DNA from: Anaerolineales bacterium
GTDB lineage: Bacteria; Chloroflexota; Anaerolineae; 4572-78; J111
Assembly (NCBI GenBank): GCA_015075185.1
Contig: JABTUW010000001.1
Coordinates: 2,046,001-2,110,000 of the forward strand
Direction of reading: 5' to 3'
DNA: 64,000 nucleotides
Positions within the stretch are counted from its first letter, which is position 1, and the number at the start of each line of letters is the position of its first letter. The notes beneath the pieces were generated by a model that was not told the DNA's origin, ran no database searches, and was given only the letters and a program-made list of their open reading frames with translations. Made by a program: the position numbers and the translations under genes. Shown one piece after another: positions 40,568 through 49,105 of the stretch.

Positions 40568-40644
40568 GATTGCTGACCTTAGTGAATGATTGTTCAGCCC
40601 TACCTTCAGGACCGCCAAGTGTGAAGCCTCCCCTTGGGACTGCT

Positions 40645-40708
40645 GACCGCCAAAAAGAGTCATTATAGTGCAAATTACGGTGGTCGGCGGTCTGCCATCA
40701 GCGGTCAC
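40645..40708. repeat. TGACCGC/GCGGTCA palindrome
   Basis: TGACCGC (40645-40651) and GCGGTCA (40702-40708) enclose GGTGGTCGGCGGTCTGCC-like units; member of the GACCGCCGAC family. The remaining gap up to 40834 is A/T-rich and shows no gene. Confidence 0.7.
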
Positions 40709-40834
40709 AAGACTCAGGTGCGGTGAGGGTTGAGCAGCAACCAAAATTTCATTACAAACAGGATGGTGAACAAAGTATAGTCGAGGGATAATTATTTTAG
40801 CCGATTTTATAAAAATTGTAAATTTGATGAGATT

Positions 40835-40871
40835 CCGTCAAGTTGACGGTTGTGCTTGTTTTCATTATACT
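40835..40871 (+). promoter_or_regulatory. Promoter with palindrome over the -35 box, ahead of potA
   Basis: TTGACG (40843-40848) and TATACT (40866-40871), spacer 17. CCGTCAA (40835-40841) and TTGACGG (40843-40849) form a perfect palindrome about one central G, covering the -35 box; a repressor there would block the transporter operon. The leader to the GTG is about 110 bases and otherwise featureless. Confidence 0.65.
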
Positions 40872-40990
40872 ATTGCAAACTGTGGCCCATTTCCCCTCCC
40901 CGTTGTTGCTGCCTCCCTCGCCGAAATATCGTTTGAAAGCAAACCTCCAGCCATCTATGTGGTTGTTGATGTGAAAGGAGTATCTGGCTT

Positions 40991-42082
40991 GTGTCCAATC
41001 TTGATGTTGAACTTCAACATGTCACCAAAAAGTTCGGCGACTTTGTAGCGGTCAACGAAGTTTCCATAGAAATCAAGGACGGCGAGTTCTTTTCCCTGTT
41101 GGGTCCGAGCGGCTGCGGCAAAACAACCTGCCTGCGCATGATCGCCGGCTTTGAGCTGCCCACCGAGGGAGACATCCTCATTCGCGGCAAACAGATGGGC
41201 GACACCCCACCCTACAAACGCCCGGTCAACACTGTTTTTCAAAACTACGCTTTGTTTCCCCATATGACCGTCGCCGAAAATGTCTCCTTTGGCCTGGAGA
41301 TGCAAAAAGTACCCCGCTCCGAAATTAAAACCCGGGTGAAGGAAGCCCTGGAGATGGTCCGGCTGCCCCAACTGGCCGAACGCAAACCGCGCCAGCTTTC
41401 GGGAGGGCAGCAGCAGCGCATTGCCCTGGCTCGCGCCCTGGTCAACCGGCCCCAGGTACTGCTGCTGGACGAGCCGCTCAGCGCCCTGGATCTGAAACTG
41501 CGCAAAGCCATGCAGTTGGAACTTAAAGATTTACAGCATCAGGTCGGCATCACCTTTATCTTTGTCACCCACGATCAAGAAGAAGCCATCACTATGTCGG
41601 ATCGTATTGCGGTGATGAATGAAGGGGTGGTGCAGCAGATCGGCACGCCGATAGAAATTTATGAGCGCCCTAATAATCGTTTTGTGGCCGATTTTATCGG
41701 TGAGACCAACTTTATGGAAGGCAAAGTGCTGGAGGTGGACCCGGTTAAAACAACCGTTGCCCTGGAAGCTGGGGTCCACGTCTTAGCCCGCGCCACCACT
41801 GGCCTTGGCTCCGGGCAGACGATCACCGTAGCCGTCCGTCCTGAGAAAATTTCGCTGCACCGCCACCCGCCCGATCAAAACATCAGTGTTCCGGCAACGG
41901 TGGAAGAGGCAGTTTACATTGGCACCGACACCCGTTACAAAGCCCGCATCGGCGAACGGCATCACCTGGTCGCGCGCGTTCAAAACATCGGCGGGATGCT
42001 GGATGGCGCTCACCCGTTCCAACGGGGCGACCAGGTTTATCTTTCCTGGCCCACAGACAGTGCGATGGTTTTGACCAGTTAG
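40991..42082 (+). CDS. potA: Spermidine/putrescine ABC transporter ATPase PotA
   Basis: 363 residues from a GTG, with AAAGGAG 10 bases upstream. The Walker [17 protein letters not shown]-loop [13 protein letters not shown], signature [16 protein letters not shown], Walker [16 protein letters not shown] and switch [15 protein letters not shown] are complete. A C-terminal TOBE domain ([13 protein letters not shown]) is present. The '[24 protein letters not shown]' region is typical of PotA. It energises uptake of polyamines or related solutes through PotBC, encoded next. Confidence 0.93.
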   Translation: MSNLDVELQHVTKKFGDFVAVNEVSIEIKDGEFFSLLGPSGCGKTTCLRMIAGFELPTEGDILIRGKQMGDTPPYKRPVNTVFQNYALFPHMTVAENVSFGLEMQKVPRSEIKTRVKEALEMVRLPQLAERKPRQLSGGQQQRIALARALVNRPQVLLLDEPLSALDLKLRKAMQLELKDLQHQVGITFIFVTHDQEEAITMSDRIAVMNEGVVQQIGTPIEIYERPNNRFVADFIGETNFMEGKVLEVDPVKTTVALEAGVHVLARATTGLGSGQTITVAVRPEKISLHRHPPDQNISVPATVEEAVYIGTDTRYKARIGERHHLVARVQNIGGMLDGAHPFQRGDQVYLSWPTDSAMVLTS

Positions 42083-42151
42083 AACGACCGCCGACCATAG
42101 ACCGCTGACCGCCGCCGTCACGGTTGTATGGCGGTCTGCCGTCTGCGGTCC
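42082..42151. repeat. GACCGCCGAC palindrome
   Basis: Begins GAACGACCGCCGACC and ends GCGGTCTGCCGTCTGCGGTC, nearly the same ends as 21602-21679. Lies between the potA stop and the ribosome site of potB. Confidence 0.85.
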
Positions 42152-42170
42152 TTCATAAGGAGGAGATTGC

Positions 42171-43034
42171 ATGCAAGCATCAGGCAGACGAAATAGAGGC
42201 GTATTGGCCATTCTCCTGGGCCCGGGCGTTTTTTGGCTAACCCTCTTTTTCGTAATCCCGCTGATTATCGTTTTGGTCGTAAGCTTCAGCAAACGCTCAT
42301 TGCTGGGGGTCGTGGATTATAGTTTTAACCTCAATAATTACGTCCGTCTCTTTGACCCTAACTCTCCGTACCTCTTTATCTTCCTGCGTTCGCTGGGCCT
42401 GGCCCTGATCAATACCGTCTTGTGCCTGCTGGTGGGCTACCCCTTCGCCTTCTACATTGCCCGCCAAACCCCCCAGCGACAAAAACTACTCATTTTTCTG
42501 GTCATGGTCCCGTTTTGGACCAATTTCCTGATCCGGACTTATGCCCTGATGTTTATCATCCGTGATACCGGCTTGATTAACACCTGGCTGGTCAACCTGG
42601 GGATACTCGAACAGCCATTGCAGATTCTTTTCACCCCTACGGCCGTGCGGCTGGGGCTGCTTTACGGTTATTTGCCCTTTGCGGTCTTGCCGCTCTATGC
42701 GTCAATTGAGCAGTTGGATTTTAACTATGTGCAGGCCGCGCAAGATTTGGGGGCCAACAGCTTGCGGGTGTTTCTACGGGTCATTTTGCCGCTGACAATG
42801 CCCGGCGTGGTCGCTGCTTCGATCATTACCTTCATTCCGGCCCTGGGCGACTTTATCACTCCTGATTTAATGGGCGGCGGCAACACCTTCCTGATCGGGA
42901 ATGTCTTGCAGCAACAATTTCTGACCGTGCGCGACTGGCCCTTTGGCTCGGCCATGGGCATTGGGTTGATGACCTTGGTTTTGGCGGCGACCATGATTTA
43001 TTTCCGCGCAGGGGCCAGCCGGCAGGTAGTGTAA
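42171..43034 (+). CDS. potB: Polyamine ABC transporter permease PotB
   Basis: 287 residues, six transmembrane helices: FWLTLFFVIPLIIVLVVSF first, then LALINTVLCLLVGYPFAFYI. The permease coupling motif is in DFNYVQAAQDLGANSLRVFLRVILPLTMPGV (EAA loop). AAGGAGGAGATTGC precedes the ATG. It pairs with PotC to form the membrane channel. Confidence 0.92.
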   Translation: MQASGRRNRGVLAILLGPGVFWLTLFFVIPLIIVLVVSFSKRSLLGVVDYSFNLNNYVRLFDPNSPYLFIFLRSLGLALINTVLCLLVGYPFAFYIARQTPQRQKLLIFLVMVPFWTNFLIRTYALMFIIRDTGLINTWLVNLGILEQPLQILFTPTAVRLGLLYGYLPFAVLPLYASIEQLDFNYVQAAQDLGANSLRVFLRVILPLTMPGVVAASIITFIPALGDFITPDLMGGGNTFLIGNVLQQQFLTVRDWPFGSAMGIGLMTLVLAATMIYFRAGASRQVV

Positions 43035-43069
43035 TTTGAGATATGTGAGCAAAAACGATACTCGTTTGG

Positions 43070-43124
43070 AGGACTGGAAGCCTGGAAGATTGGAAATTAA
43101 CAATTTTCCAGTCTTCTGATCTTC
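43070..43124. repeat. CTGGAAGATTGGAAA palindrome
   Basis: GGACTGGAAGCCTGGAAGAT at the left and ATTTTCCAGTCTTCTGATC at the right are imperfect inverted copies, between potB and potC. Confidence 0.75.
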
Positions 43125-43150
43125 TCCCGACATTTCGGAAGGAATCAATT

Positions 43151-44008
43151 ATGAGTACCTCTTCTGTAGCCGTTCCCACTCAAGCGTCCAGCCGGACCGC
43201 TTCGCGGTTGGCTCTGGGCCAGAAACTGCTGACAGCCAATGCCCTGCTGGTCTTTGCCTTTTTCTATACCCCCATCCTGGTTCTGATAATTTTTTCCTTC
43301 AATTCCGGCAGGACTGCCACAAACTGGGAGGGATTTAGCCTGCGCTGGTACGGGGAATTGGTCAACGATCCGGCTATTCTATCGGCTTTTACGAACACGA
43401 TTATCGTTGCTTTTGTTGCAACTGCCTTATCTACCGTTATTGGCACCATGATTTCCCTGGCCATGGAGCGCCATCATTTTCCTTTTAAACTCCCGCTGGA
43501 CGCCGTGCTGTATATGCCCATCATTATCCCGGAAATTGTCATTGCCCTGGCGACGCTCCTCTTCTTTATCATTGTTTTTAATATGGTCAAAAATTTGTTT
43601 GGCATTACCTGGGGCCTGGGCCGGCCGACAATTATTATTGCCCACGTCGCCTTTACCATTTCTTTTGTGGCCACGATTGTCCGCGCTCGCCTGGTTGACA
43701 TGGATCCAAACATGGAACAGGCGGCTCGTGACCTGTACGCAGACGAGTGGCAAACCTTCCGCCGGGTGACCTTTCCCCTGCTGATGCCGGCTATCATCAG
43801 CGGGGCGCTGATGGGGTTTACCCTCTCCCTGGATGATTTCTTGATTACCTTCTTTGTTTCCGGCCCCGGTTCAACCACCCTGCCCCTCCTGGTCTACTCA
43901 AAGGTGAAATTTGGAGTAACGCCCGACTTGAATGCCCTGGCGACGCTGCTGCTGGTTTTCTCTATTGGTCTGGTGCTGCTGGCCCAATTCTTACAACGAA
44001 GGGATTGA
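43151..44008 (+). CDS. potC: Polyamine ABC transporter permease PotC
   Basis: 285 residues, six transmembrane helices (LVFAFFYTPILVLIIFSFNSG, FTNTIIVAFVATALSTVIGTM, MPIIIPEIVIALATLLFFIIV and others). The EAA loop is MEQAARDLYADEWQTFRRVTFPLLMPAI. SFNSGRTATNWEGFSLRWYGEL is a standard PotC/YdcV opening. GGAAGGAATC gives the ribosome site. Forms the channel with PotB. Confidence 0.92.
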   Translation: MSTSSVAVPTQASSRTASRLALGQKLLTANALLVFAFFYTPILVLIIFSFNSGRTATNWEGFSLRWYGELVNDPAILSAFTNTIIVAFVATALSTVIGTMISLAMERHHFPFKLPLDAVLYMPIIIPEIVIALATLLFFIIVFNMVKNLFGITWGLGRPTIIIAHVAFTISFVATIVRARLVDMDPNMEQAARDLYADEWQTFRRVTFPLLMPAIISGALMGFTLSLDDFLITFFVSGPGSTTLPLLVYSKVKFGVTPDLNALATLLLVFSIGLVLLAQFLQRRD

Positions 44009-44101
44009 TTGCAGTCGGTTTGTCCGGTTTTTTAAGAAGAGCGGAAGAGACAAAAGTTGCCCCGCAACAGCAATTGATGTTCTAAAAGAAGGAGGAGATT
44101 G

Positions 44102-45310
44102 ATGAAAAAGTATCAATGGCTATTGATGACTCTCCTGGTGGGATTGCTACTTTTGTCTGCATGTGCGGCCGCGACGGAGGGTGTGAAACAGGCGACTCCT
44201 GCCCAGCCAGAACAAGCTGCTCCCGCCGAACCCGCCGCTCCCACCGAGCCAACAGAGGAAGCAGCCGCACCTCCTGGCGATGGCGACGCTACTACCGGCC
44301 TGGACAAAGAGTTGAGTGTTTATAACTGGGCCGATTATATTGACGAACAGGTTTTAAAAGATTACGAGGAAACATACGGCGTTAAGATAATATATGACAC
44401 CTTTGCCAGCAACGAAGACCTGATTGCCAAACTTCAGGCTGGCGCTACCGGTTACGATGTAATCTTCCCTTCCGGCCAGGGCGTGGCCCAGGTTATTGAA
44501 TTGGGCCTGGTGGCCAAGCTTGAACATAATAACATTCCCAACCTCAAGAATATTGATCCTAAATTCCTGGACTCGCCTGACGACCCAGGCAGCCAGTACT
44601 GCGTACCCTACCAGTGGGGCAGCACCGGCATTGCCTATCGCAAAGATGTTTTTGGTGATACCCCTCCTGATAGCTGGGCCTATATTTTTGACCCGGAGCA
44701 GGCCAAAAAGTGGCAAGAAGCCGGAGGGATCAATGTTCTCAACGATCAACGTGAACTTATCGGCGCAGCCTTAAAGTATCTGGGCTATTCGGTCAACGAT
44801 ACGGATGAGGCTCATCTGCAAGAGGCTAAAGAAATAATTTTGAAGGCCAAACCTTACATTAAATCGTTCAACAGCGAAGATTACGATGAAAGTTTGCTGG
44901 TGCCTGGCGAAGTAGTTATCTCCCACGCCTGGAACGGCGATGCCGCCCAGGCAGCCTCCAAAACCATTGACGAGGCCAGCGGTGAGAGTCCCTGGGCCTA
45001 TATCATCCCCAAAGAAGGCAGTGTGATCTACCAGGATGGCATCTGCATCACCGCCAGCAGCCCTCGCAAAGCAACTGCCGAGCACTTTATCAATCATCTA
45101 TTGGATGCTAAAAATGGGGCCGCGATTACCAACTATACCTACTACGCAAGTCCCAATGCCGCCGCCAGAGAGTTTATCCTGCCGGAGATTCTCAGCGATC
45201 CCGGAATTTACCCTCCTCAAGAAACAATAGATAAGTTGGAATACTTTAAGCCGTTGGGGGAGTCCATTTTCCTCTATGACCGGATTTGGACGGAGATTAA
45301 GAGCCAGTAG
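44102..45310 (+). CDS. potD: PotD-like substrate-binding lipoprotein, copy 1
   Basis: 402 residues. Lipoprotein signal: MKKYQWLLMTLLVGLLLLSACAAAT with lipobox LSAC, so the mature protein is anchored by Cys to the outer face of the membrane; a Pro/Ala/Glu-rich linker of about 35 residues follows. The binding protein (LSVYNWADYIDEQVLKDYE, YDVIFPSGQGVAQVIELG, IPNLKNIDPKFLDSP, CVPYQWGSTGIAYRKD, GEVVISHAWNGDAAQA) is of PotD/PotF type. GGAGGAGATTG precedes the ATG. Where the second copy has SDYMV, this one has SGQGV, so the ligand pocket has diverged. Confidence 0.92.
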   Translation: MKKYQWLLMTLLVGLLLLSACAAATEGVKQATPAQPEQAAPAEPAAPTEPTEEAAAPPGDGDATTGLDKELSVYNWADYIDEQVLKDYEETYGVKIIYDTFASNEDLIAKLQAGATGYDVIFPSGQGVAQVIELGLVAKLEHNNIPNLKNIDPKFLDSPDDPGSQYCVPYQWGSTGIAYRKDVFGDTPPDSWAYIFDPEQAKKWQEAGGINVLNDQRELIGAALKYLGYSVNDTDEAHLQEAKEIILKAKPYIKSFNSEDYDESLLVPGEVVISHAWNGDAAQAASKTIDEASGESPWAYIIPKEGSVIYQDGICITASSPRKATAEHFINHLLDAKNGAAITNYTYYASPNAAAREFILPEILSDPGIYPPQETIDKLEYFKPLGESIFLYDRIWTEIKSQ

Positions 45311-45444
45311 TAAAAGTAAGGCTAGCGAACTGTCTGGAGTTCAGAGCACACGTTGGACTCCGCCCTATTTATCGGGTAAATCTTGTACTCAACAGCAAGA
45401 TTGCTATACTTTACGCATCCAAACTAAATTTTGTGGAGGAGAAA

Positions 45445-46638
45445 ATGAAAAAACAGCTTTGGATCGTTAATCTTATTCTTTTGCTTGCTTTAGGATTGAG
45501 CGCCTGCGGCGGCGCAGCCGCGCCAGAACAGCAGGCTCCGGCGGAGAGTCAGCAGGCCGCAGCTCCGGCAGAAGGCGGCGACCAGCCAGCTCAGGCTGAA
45601 AGCGGGGATGCGGCCGCCCCCAAAGAGGGCCTGGCCGCGGAGCTGAGTGTTTACAACTGGGCCGATTACATTGATGAGGAAATCCTCAAGAATTATGAAA
45701 AAGAGCATGGGGTCAAGATAGTTTACGATACCTTTGCCAGTAATGAGGATTTGCTGGCCAAGCTCCAGGCTGGCGCGACCGGCTACGATGTGATTTTTCC
45801 CTCAGATTACATGGTCGCCCAGATGATAGAGTTGGGCTTGCTGGCCGAAATTGACCACAACAACATTCCCAATCTCAAAAATATGGACCCCTTCTTTTTG
45901 AATGCCCCTTACGACCCAGACAATAAACACTGCGTACCTTACCAGTGGGGCACCACCGGCATTGCCTACAGCACCAAAACCTTCGATACCCCGCCTGATA
46001 GCTGGTCGTATCTGTTTGATCCGGAACAGGCCAAAAAATGGGCCGAAGCTGGTGGGATTAATGTCCTCAATGACCAGCGTGAGCTGCTGGGGGCAGCGCT
46101 CAAGTACCTGGGCTACTCGCTCAACAGCAAGGATGAAAAGCAACTGGAAGAAGCCAAAAATGTGATCGTGGCAGTTAAACCTTACATCAAAACCTTCAAC
46201 AGCGAGGATTACGACGATAGCCTGCTCATTCCCGGTGAGGTCGTCATCTCCCAGGCCTGGAGCGGCGATGGCTTTAAGGCTGTCTTGGAAACAACGGACG
46301 AGGCGACCGGAGAAAGTGAGTGGGACTACATTATTCCTAAAGAGGGAGCGATGGTTTGGCAGGACAATGGGTGTGTAACCGCCACCAGCCAGAAAAAGGC
46401 TACGGCTGAACACTTTTTGAATTATTTACTGGATGCGGAAGTCGGCGCAGCCATCACCAATTATACTTATTACGCCAGCCCCAATGAGGCGGCCAAGCAG
46501 TACATCACCAAAGAGGTTTTGGAAGATCCGCGCATTTACCCGCCTGAAGAAACATTAGCCAAACTGGAATGGGCCGAACAACTGGGCGAAACTATCTTTG
46601 TTTATGATCGCTTGTGGACGGAGATCAAAAGTCAGTAG
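45445..46638 (+). CDS. potD: PotD-like substrate-binding lipoprotein, copy 2
   Basis: 397 residues from the ATG 4 bases after GGAGGA. Signal MKKQLWIVNLILLLALGLSACGG with lipobox LSAC; Gln/Ala-rich linker. The rest is closely similar to copy 1 (LSVYNWADYIDEEILKNYE, LLAKLQAGATGYDVIF, CVPYQWGTTGIAYSTK). It retains PSDYMV at the place where polyamine-binding proteins carry Ser-Asp. The two copies arose by tandem duplication; they share one transporter and may bind different polyamines or differ in affinity. Confidence 0.92.
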   Translation: MKKQLWIVNLILLLALGLSACGGAAAPEQQAPAESQQAAAPAEGGDQPAQAESGDAAAPKEGLAAELSVYNWADYIDEEILKNYEKEHGVKIVYDTFASNEDLLAKLQAGATGYDVIFPSDYMVAQMIELGLLAEIDHNNIPNLKNMDPFFLNAPYDPDNKHCVPYQWGTTGIAYSTKTFDTPPDSWSYLFDPEQAKKWAEAGGINVLNDQRELLGAALKYLGYSLNSKDEKQLEEAKNVIVAVKPYIKTFNSEDYDDSLLIPGEVVISQAWSGDGFKAVLETTDEATGESEWDYIIPKEGAMVWQDNGCVTATSQKKATAEHFLNYLLDAEVGAAITNYTYYASPNEAAKQYITKEVLEDPRIYPPEETLAKLEWAEQLGETIFVYDRLWTEIKSQ

Positions 46639-46747
46639 TCGGGAGTAAGCAGTAAGGAGTAGGGGATAGAGAAAGTTGTAGATAGTGGATGGTAGATTGA
46701 AGATAGTTATTTTCTATCCTCTATCGTCCATCTACTATCTGCTATCT
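46635..46747. repeat. Two adjacent near-tandem repeats after potD copy 2
   Basis: A run of AGTAAGCAGTAAGGAGTAGG units (46635-46668) is followed by GTAGATAGTGGATGGTAGAT against ATCGTCCATCTACTATCTGC (46678-46747), an imperfect inverted repeat. The stop codon of the binding-protein gene lies at its edge. Confidence 0.8.
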
Positions 46748-46750
46748 CCA

Positions 46751-47722
46751 CTACTCCTCGTCCACCGGCTTGCCCAGAACCGATCTTTCAAACCAGGCCC
46801 AGGCTCGCCGGAAGGGATTGGCCCGGGTGCGCTCGGCGAAATCTTCTACGGCTTCATCCGCGGCCACTTCTTCCCCGCCATAATCGCGCTCCAGCTTGCT
46901 CCAGTGCCGCAGGACCCACATCACCAGATCGGCCTCGGTGCGGCCAGGGAAAAAAGAGAGAATACCTTCTTCGCGGATTTTAGTGGCCAGCGGCAGGTAA
47001 ATATGATCATACCAGTCGGCCACGGCCTCTGACCATGGCATATCGGTGTCCATATCCCAGCTTTTCCAGTGGCGGTGGAGGGCGATTGACTCTTCCAGTT
47101 CCCAGTAGCCACCCGCTTGGGTCAGGATAATCCACTGGTCGGGACGCAACTGATCCAGCCCGGTGCTGTCCAGAAATTCCAGATACTCTTCCCGCAAAAT
47201 TAAATCGTCAAGATCGTCGTCTGTCTCCAGAGGCACCCGCGTAGGATATTCCCAGACATAGGCTTCAATGGTTTCTGCGCCCAACTGCTGGGCCACCGAC
47301 ACCCGGTGATTGCCGTCGCGCACAAAATAAGTATCGCTCACCTTGTAAACTTCGATCGGCGGCCAGCCGCCGCTGTCGGCCAGGCTGTCAATTTGCTCCC
47401 AGCGGGAGCGGCTGTTGCTTTTACGGGGCATAAAGGTCCGGGTAAAATCCTCGTAACGGCCGACGCTGCCGACGATTTGAGCCAGGGGAATTTCTTGCAG
47501 CCCCAGGTAATACTTGTTGCTCAGGTGCAGCTTCTCGCGCACCAGCTCAAAGGGGAGTAAATCAACCGGCTCGTAGCGCACCAGAGCCAGCGCATCCTGC
47601 ATAAACGCGCGGCGATGGGCCTGCTCAAAATCGCGGGCGACTCGTTCCTGCTCAGGGTCCCGCTGGCCGCGTGGGTCTACCGCCATGGATAGGATTTTGC
47701 GGGGCGTATTTTCTTTGCTCAT
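46751..47722 (-). CDS. ParB/Srx-fold protein of unknown role
   Basis: 323 residues. The central part carries a ParB-like nuclease/Srx-fold core: LSNKYYLGLQEIPLAQIVGSV, then WPPIEVYKVSDTYFVRDGNHRVSVAQQLGAETIEAYVWEYPT, with the GNHR box that in ParB-like proteins binds a nucleotide. The C-terminal half (WELEESIALHRHWKSWDMDTDMPWSEAVADWYDHIYLP) is all-helical and conserved-looking. No helix-turn-helix is seen, so it is not a plasmid-partition ParB. Similar Srx-fold proteins are seen in Chloroflexota and Actinobacteria without known function. It lies alone, convergent with the potD unit. Confidence 0.78.
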   Translation of the reverse strand: MSKENTPRKILSMAVDPRGQRDPEQERVARDFEQAHRRAFMQDALALVRYEPVDLLPFELVREKLHLSNKYYLGLQEIPLAQIVGSVGRYEDFTRTFMPRKSNSRSRWEQIDSLADSGGWPPIEVYKVSDTYFVRDGNHRVSVAQQLGAETIEAYVWEYPTRVPLETDDDLDDLILREEYLEFLDSTGLDQLRPDQWIILTQAGGYWELEESIALHRHWKSWDMDTDMPWSEAVADWYDHIYLPLATKIREEGILSFFPGRTEADLVMWVLRHWSKLERDYGGEEVAADEAVEDFAERTRANPFRRAWAWFERSVLGKPVDEE

Positions 47723-47794
47723 GGACTCTCTGGGCTAAGAAGAGGAAAATTTTAGATTGTTGCCTGAATGATGATTTGTATTTTACCTTGAATC

Positions 47795-48181
47795 ATGCGT
47801 CCAAGCAAGCGCTTTGGAAATGAATGGGCTGACTCGCGAGAAGCGGAAGCCGGGCCGCCCAAGATTGAGCCGGAGGTTGAACAAGACGAGTCAGCCTGGG
47901 CAGCCGAACGGCGTAGACAGGCGCGGCTGATTCTGAGCCGGGCGGCGGGGGTTTACCTGGTTCTTTTTATAGGGTTGGGACTGCTGATGTCGGCCCTGGG
48001 CATTAACCCGCTGGCCAACAATGGCTTGATGCCCAAGGCATTGCTGCTCTTTGTTGGGCTGGCTTTGGTCATCGCCCTGGCCGGGAACCTGTCAGACCTT
48101 GCTCGTGAGCAGGGCCGGGGATGGTTGCGGCTGGCACACAAAGAAGAAGATACCCAGGTTGCCAAAAAATCGGGCGAATAA
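47795..48181 (+). CDS. Small two-helix membrane protein
   Basis: 128 residues. A charged N-terminal tail of about 40 residues (EAEAGPPKIEPEVEQDESAW) is followed by two transmembrane helices (AAGVYLVLFIGLGLLMSALG, MPKALLLFVGLALVIALAG) and a basic tail. No family recognised. Codon usage resembles neighbours. Divergent from the ParB-fold gene. Confidence 0.6.
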   Translation: MRPSKRFGNEWADSREAEAGPPKIEPEVEQDESAWAAERRRQARLILSRAAGVYLVLFIGLGLLMSALGINPLANNGLMPKALLLFVGLALVIALAGNLSDLAREQGRGWLRLAHKEEDTQVAKKSGE

Positions 48182-48276
48182 ATCACGAATTGAGGAGCCA
48201 GCATATCCGGATGCAGCTCCGCGCCCTGGCGGGCATCTGGGGATGCCTTACTCCTCAAATATTGGACCCGCCGAGT

Positions 48277-48864
48277 CTAGCGTCCGCTGAAAAGTTTGCC
48301 GGCCAGACCCAAGATGTCGTCCAGGGCGCTGCCGTCCTTATCCATATCCAGCAAGCTGCCGAGCAAACCCATCAGGCCGGGGTCTGACTGCTGGGCTGCC
48401 TGCTGCTGCTGGCCCAGGAAGGAGGAAAGGCCGTCGGCGTCGAAGCCTTGCTCCTGCTGGGTTTTGCCCAGGGCGCCCATGACCAGCGGCGCGGCAATCG
48501 TTAGCAGTTGGCCGATGGTCGCGGCGTCCAGCCCGGTCTGTTGAGCCAGCCCGTTTTGGACCAAATCCTGCTTCGGCCCCAGGACATGCCCCAGGATGCC
48601 GGCGCCGTTAGCCGCCTGGGGATTGCTGAGGAAACCGGCCATATCATTAAGAATAGTTCCATCGTGGTCCTGAGCCAGAGCCTGGTGGAGCGACTGCGCT
48701 CCCTGGGGGGTCGAAGCGTTGTTGGCCATAGCCGAGAGGAGCAGCGGCATCGCCGCCGACAGGGCGTTTCCGGTTGTTTGTTCGTCGGCCCCAATCTGCT
48801 GGCTAATCTGCGACAGCCCGCCGCCAGACAATTGCTGGTTCAGGAGTTGCGTCAATGCATCCAT
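48277..48864 (-). CDS. DUF937 protein (YidB-like)
   Basis: 195 residues. MDALTQLLNQQLSGGGLSQISQQIGADEQTTGNALSAAMPLLLSAMANNA is the DUF937 signature; a second helical part (GLDAATIGQLLTIAAPLVMGALG) repeats it. The C-terminal GLLGSLLDMDKDGSALDDILGLAGKLFSGR contains DMDKDGSALDD, a loop reminiscent of calcium-binding motifs. The family has no known function. AAGGAGATTA precedes the ATG in minus orientation. Confidence 0.85.
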   Translation of the reverse strand: MDALTQLLNQQLSGGGLSQISQQIGADEQTTGNALSAAMPLLLSAMANNASTPQGAQSLHQALAQDHDGTILNDMAGFLSNPQAANGAGILGHVLGPKQDLVQNGLAQQTGLDAATIGQLLTIAAPLVMGALGKTQQEQGFDADGLSSFLGQQQQAAQQSDPGLMGLLGSLLDMDKDGSALDDILGLAGKLFSGR

Positions 48865-48941
48865 GATTAATCTCCTTTTTTGGTAAATAAATCGGCCTAA
48901 GGGACAAGGTTATTTTAGTACAAGTCGAGGTAGAAGCAAAA

Positions 48942-49068
48942 GCGCATCCCCTTCGACAACCTCAGGACACGGCTTCGATACACCCTTCATTTCACTCAGG
49001 ACTACTCAAGGATGCGTTCATCTCGTCCTGACGCGAAGCGGGCCGAAGGTCGAATCGAAGGACGAGAC
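48942..49068. repeat. Dispersed palindromic element, diverged copy C
   Basis: Contains CCCCTTCGACAACCTCAGGAC and ACTACTCAAGGATGCG, related to the insert and centre of copy B at 13257-13423, plus TCGTCCTGACGCGAAG against CTTCGATTCGACC-type arms. Non-coding gap between the DUF937 and FRG genes. Confidence 0.55.
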
Positions 49069-49105
49069 CAAAATCGAATATACCAGGAGATAGGGCAGCT
49101 AAAGT

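Noticed and set aside
40568..40744. N-terminal extension of the MoaD-like gene
   Set aside because: The extra codons run through an intergenic palindrome, and a TTG with AAGG fits the family start.
46751..47722. Plasmid-partition ParB
   Set aside because: Only the Srx/ParB-like fold is present; there is no helix-turn-helix, no parA and no parS-like palindromes.
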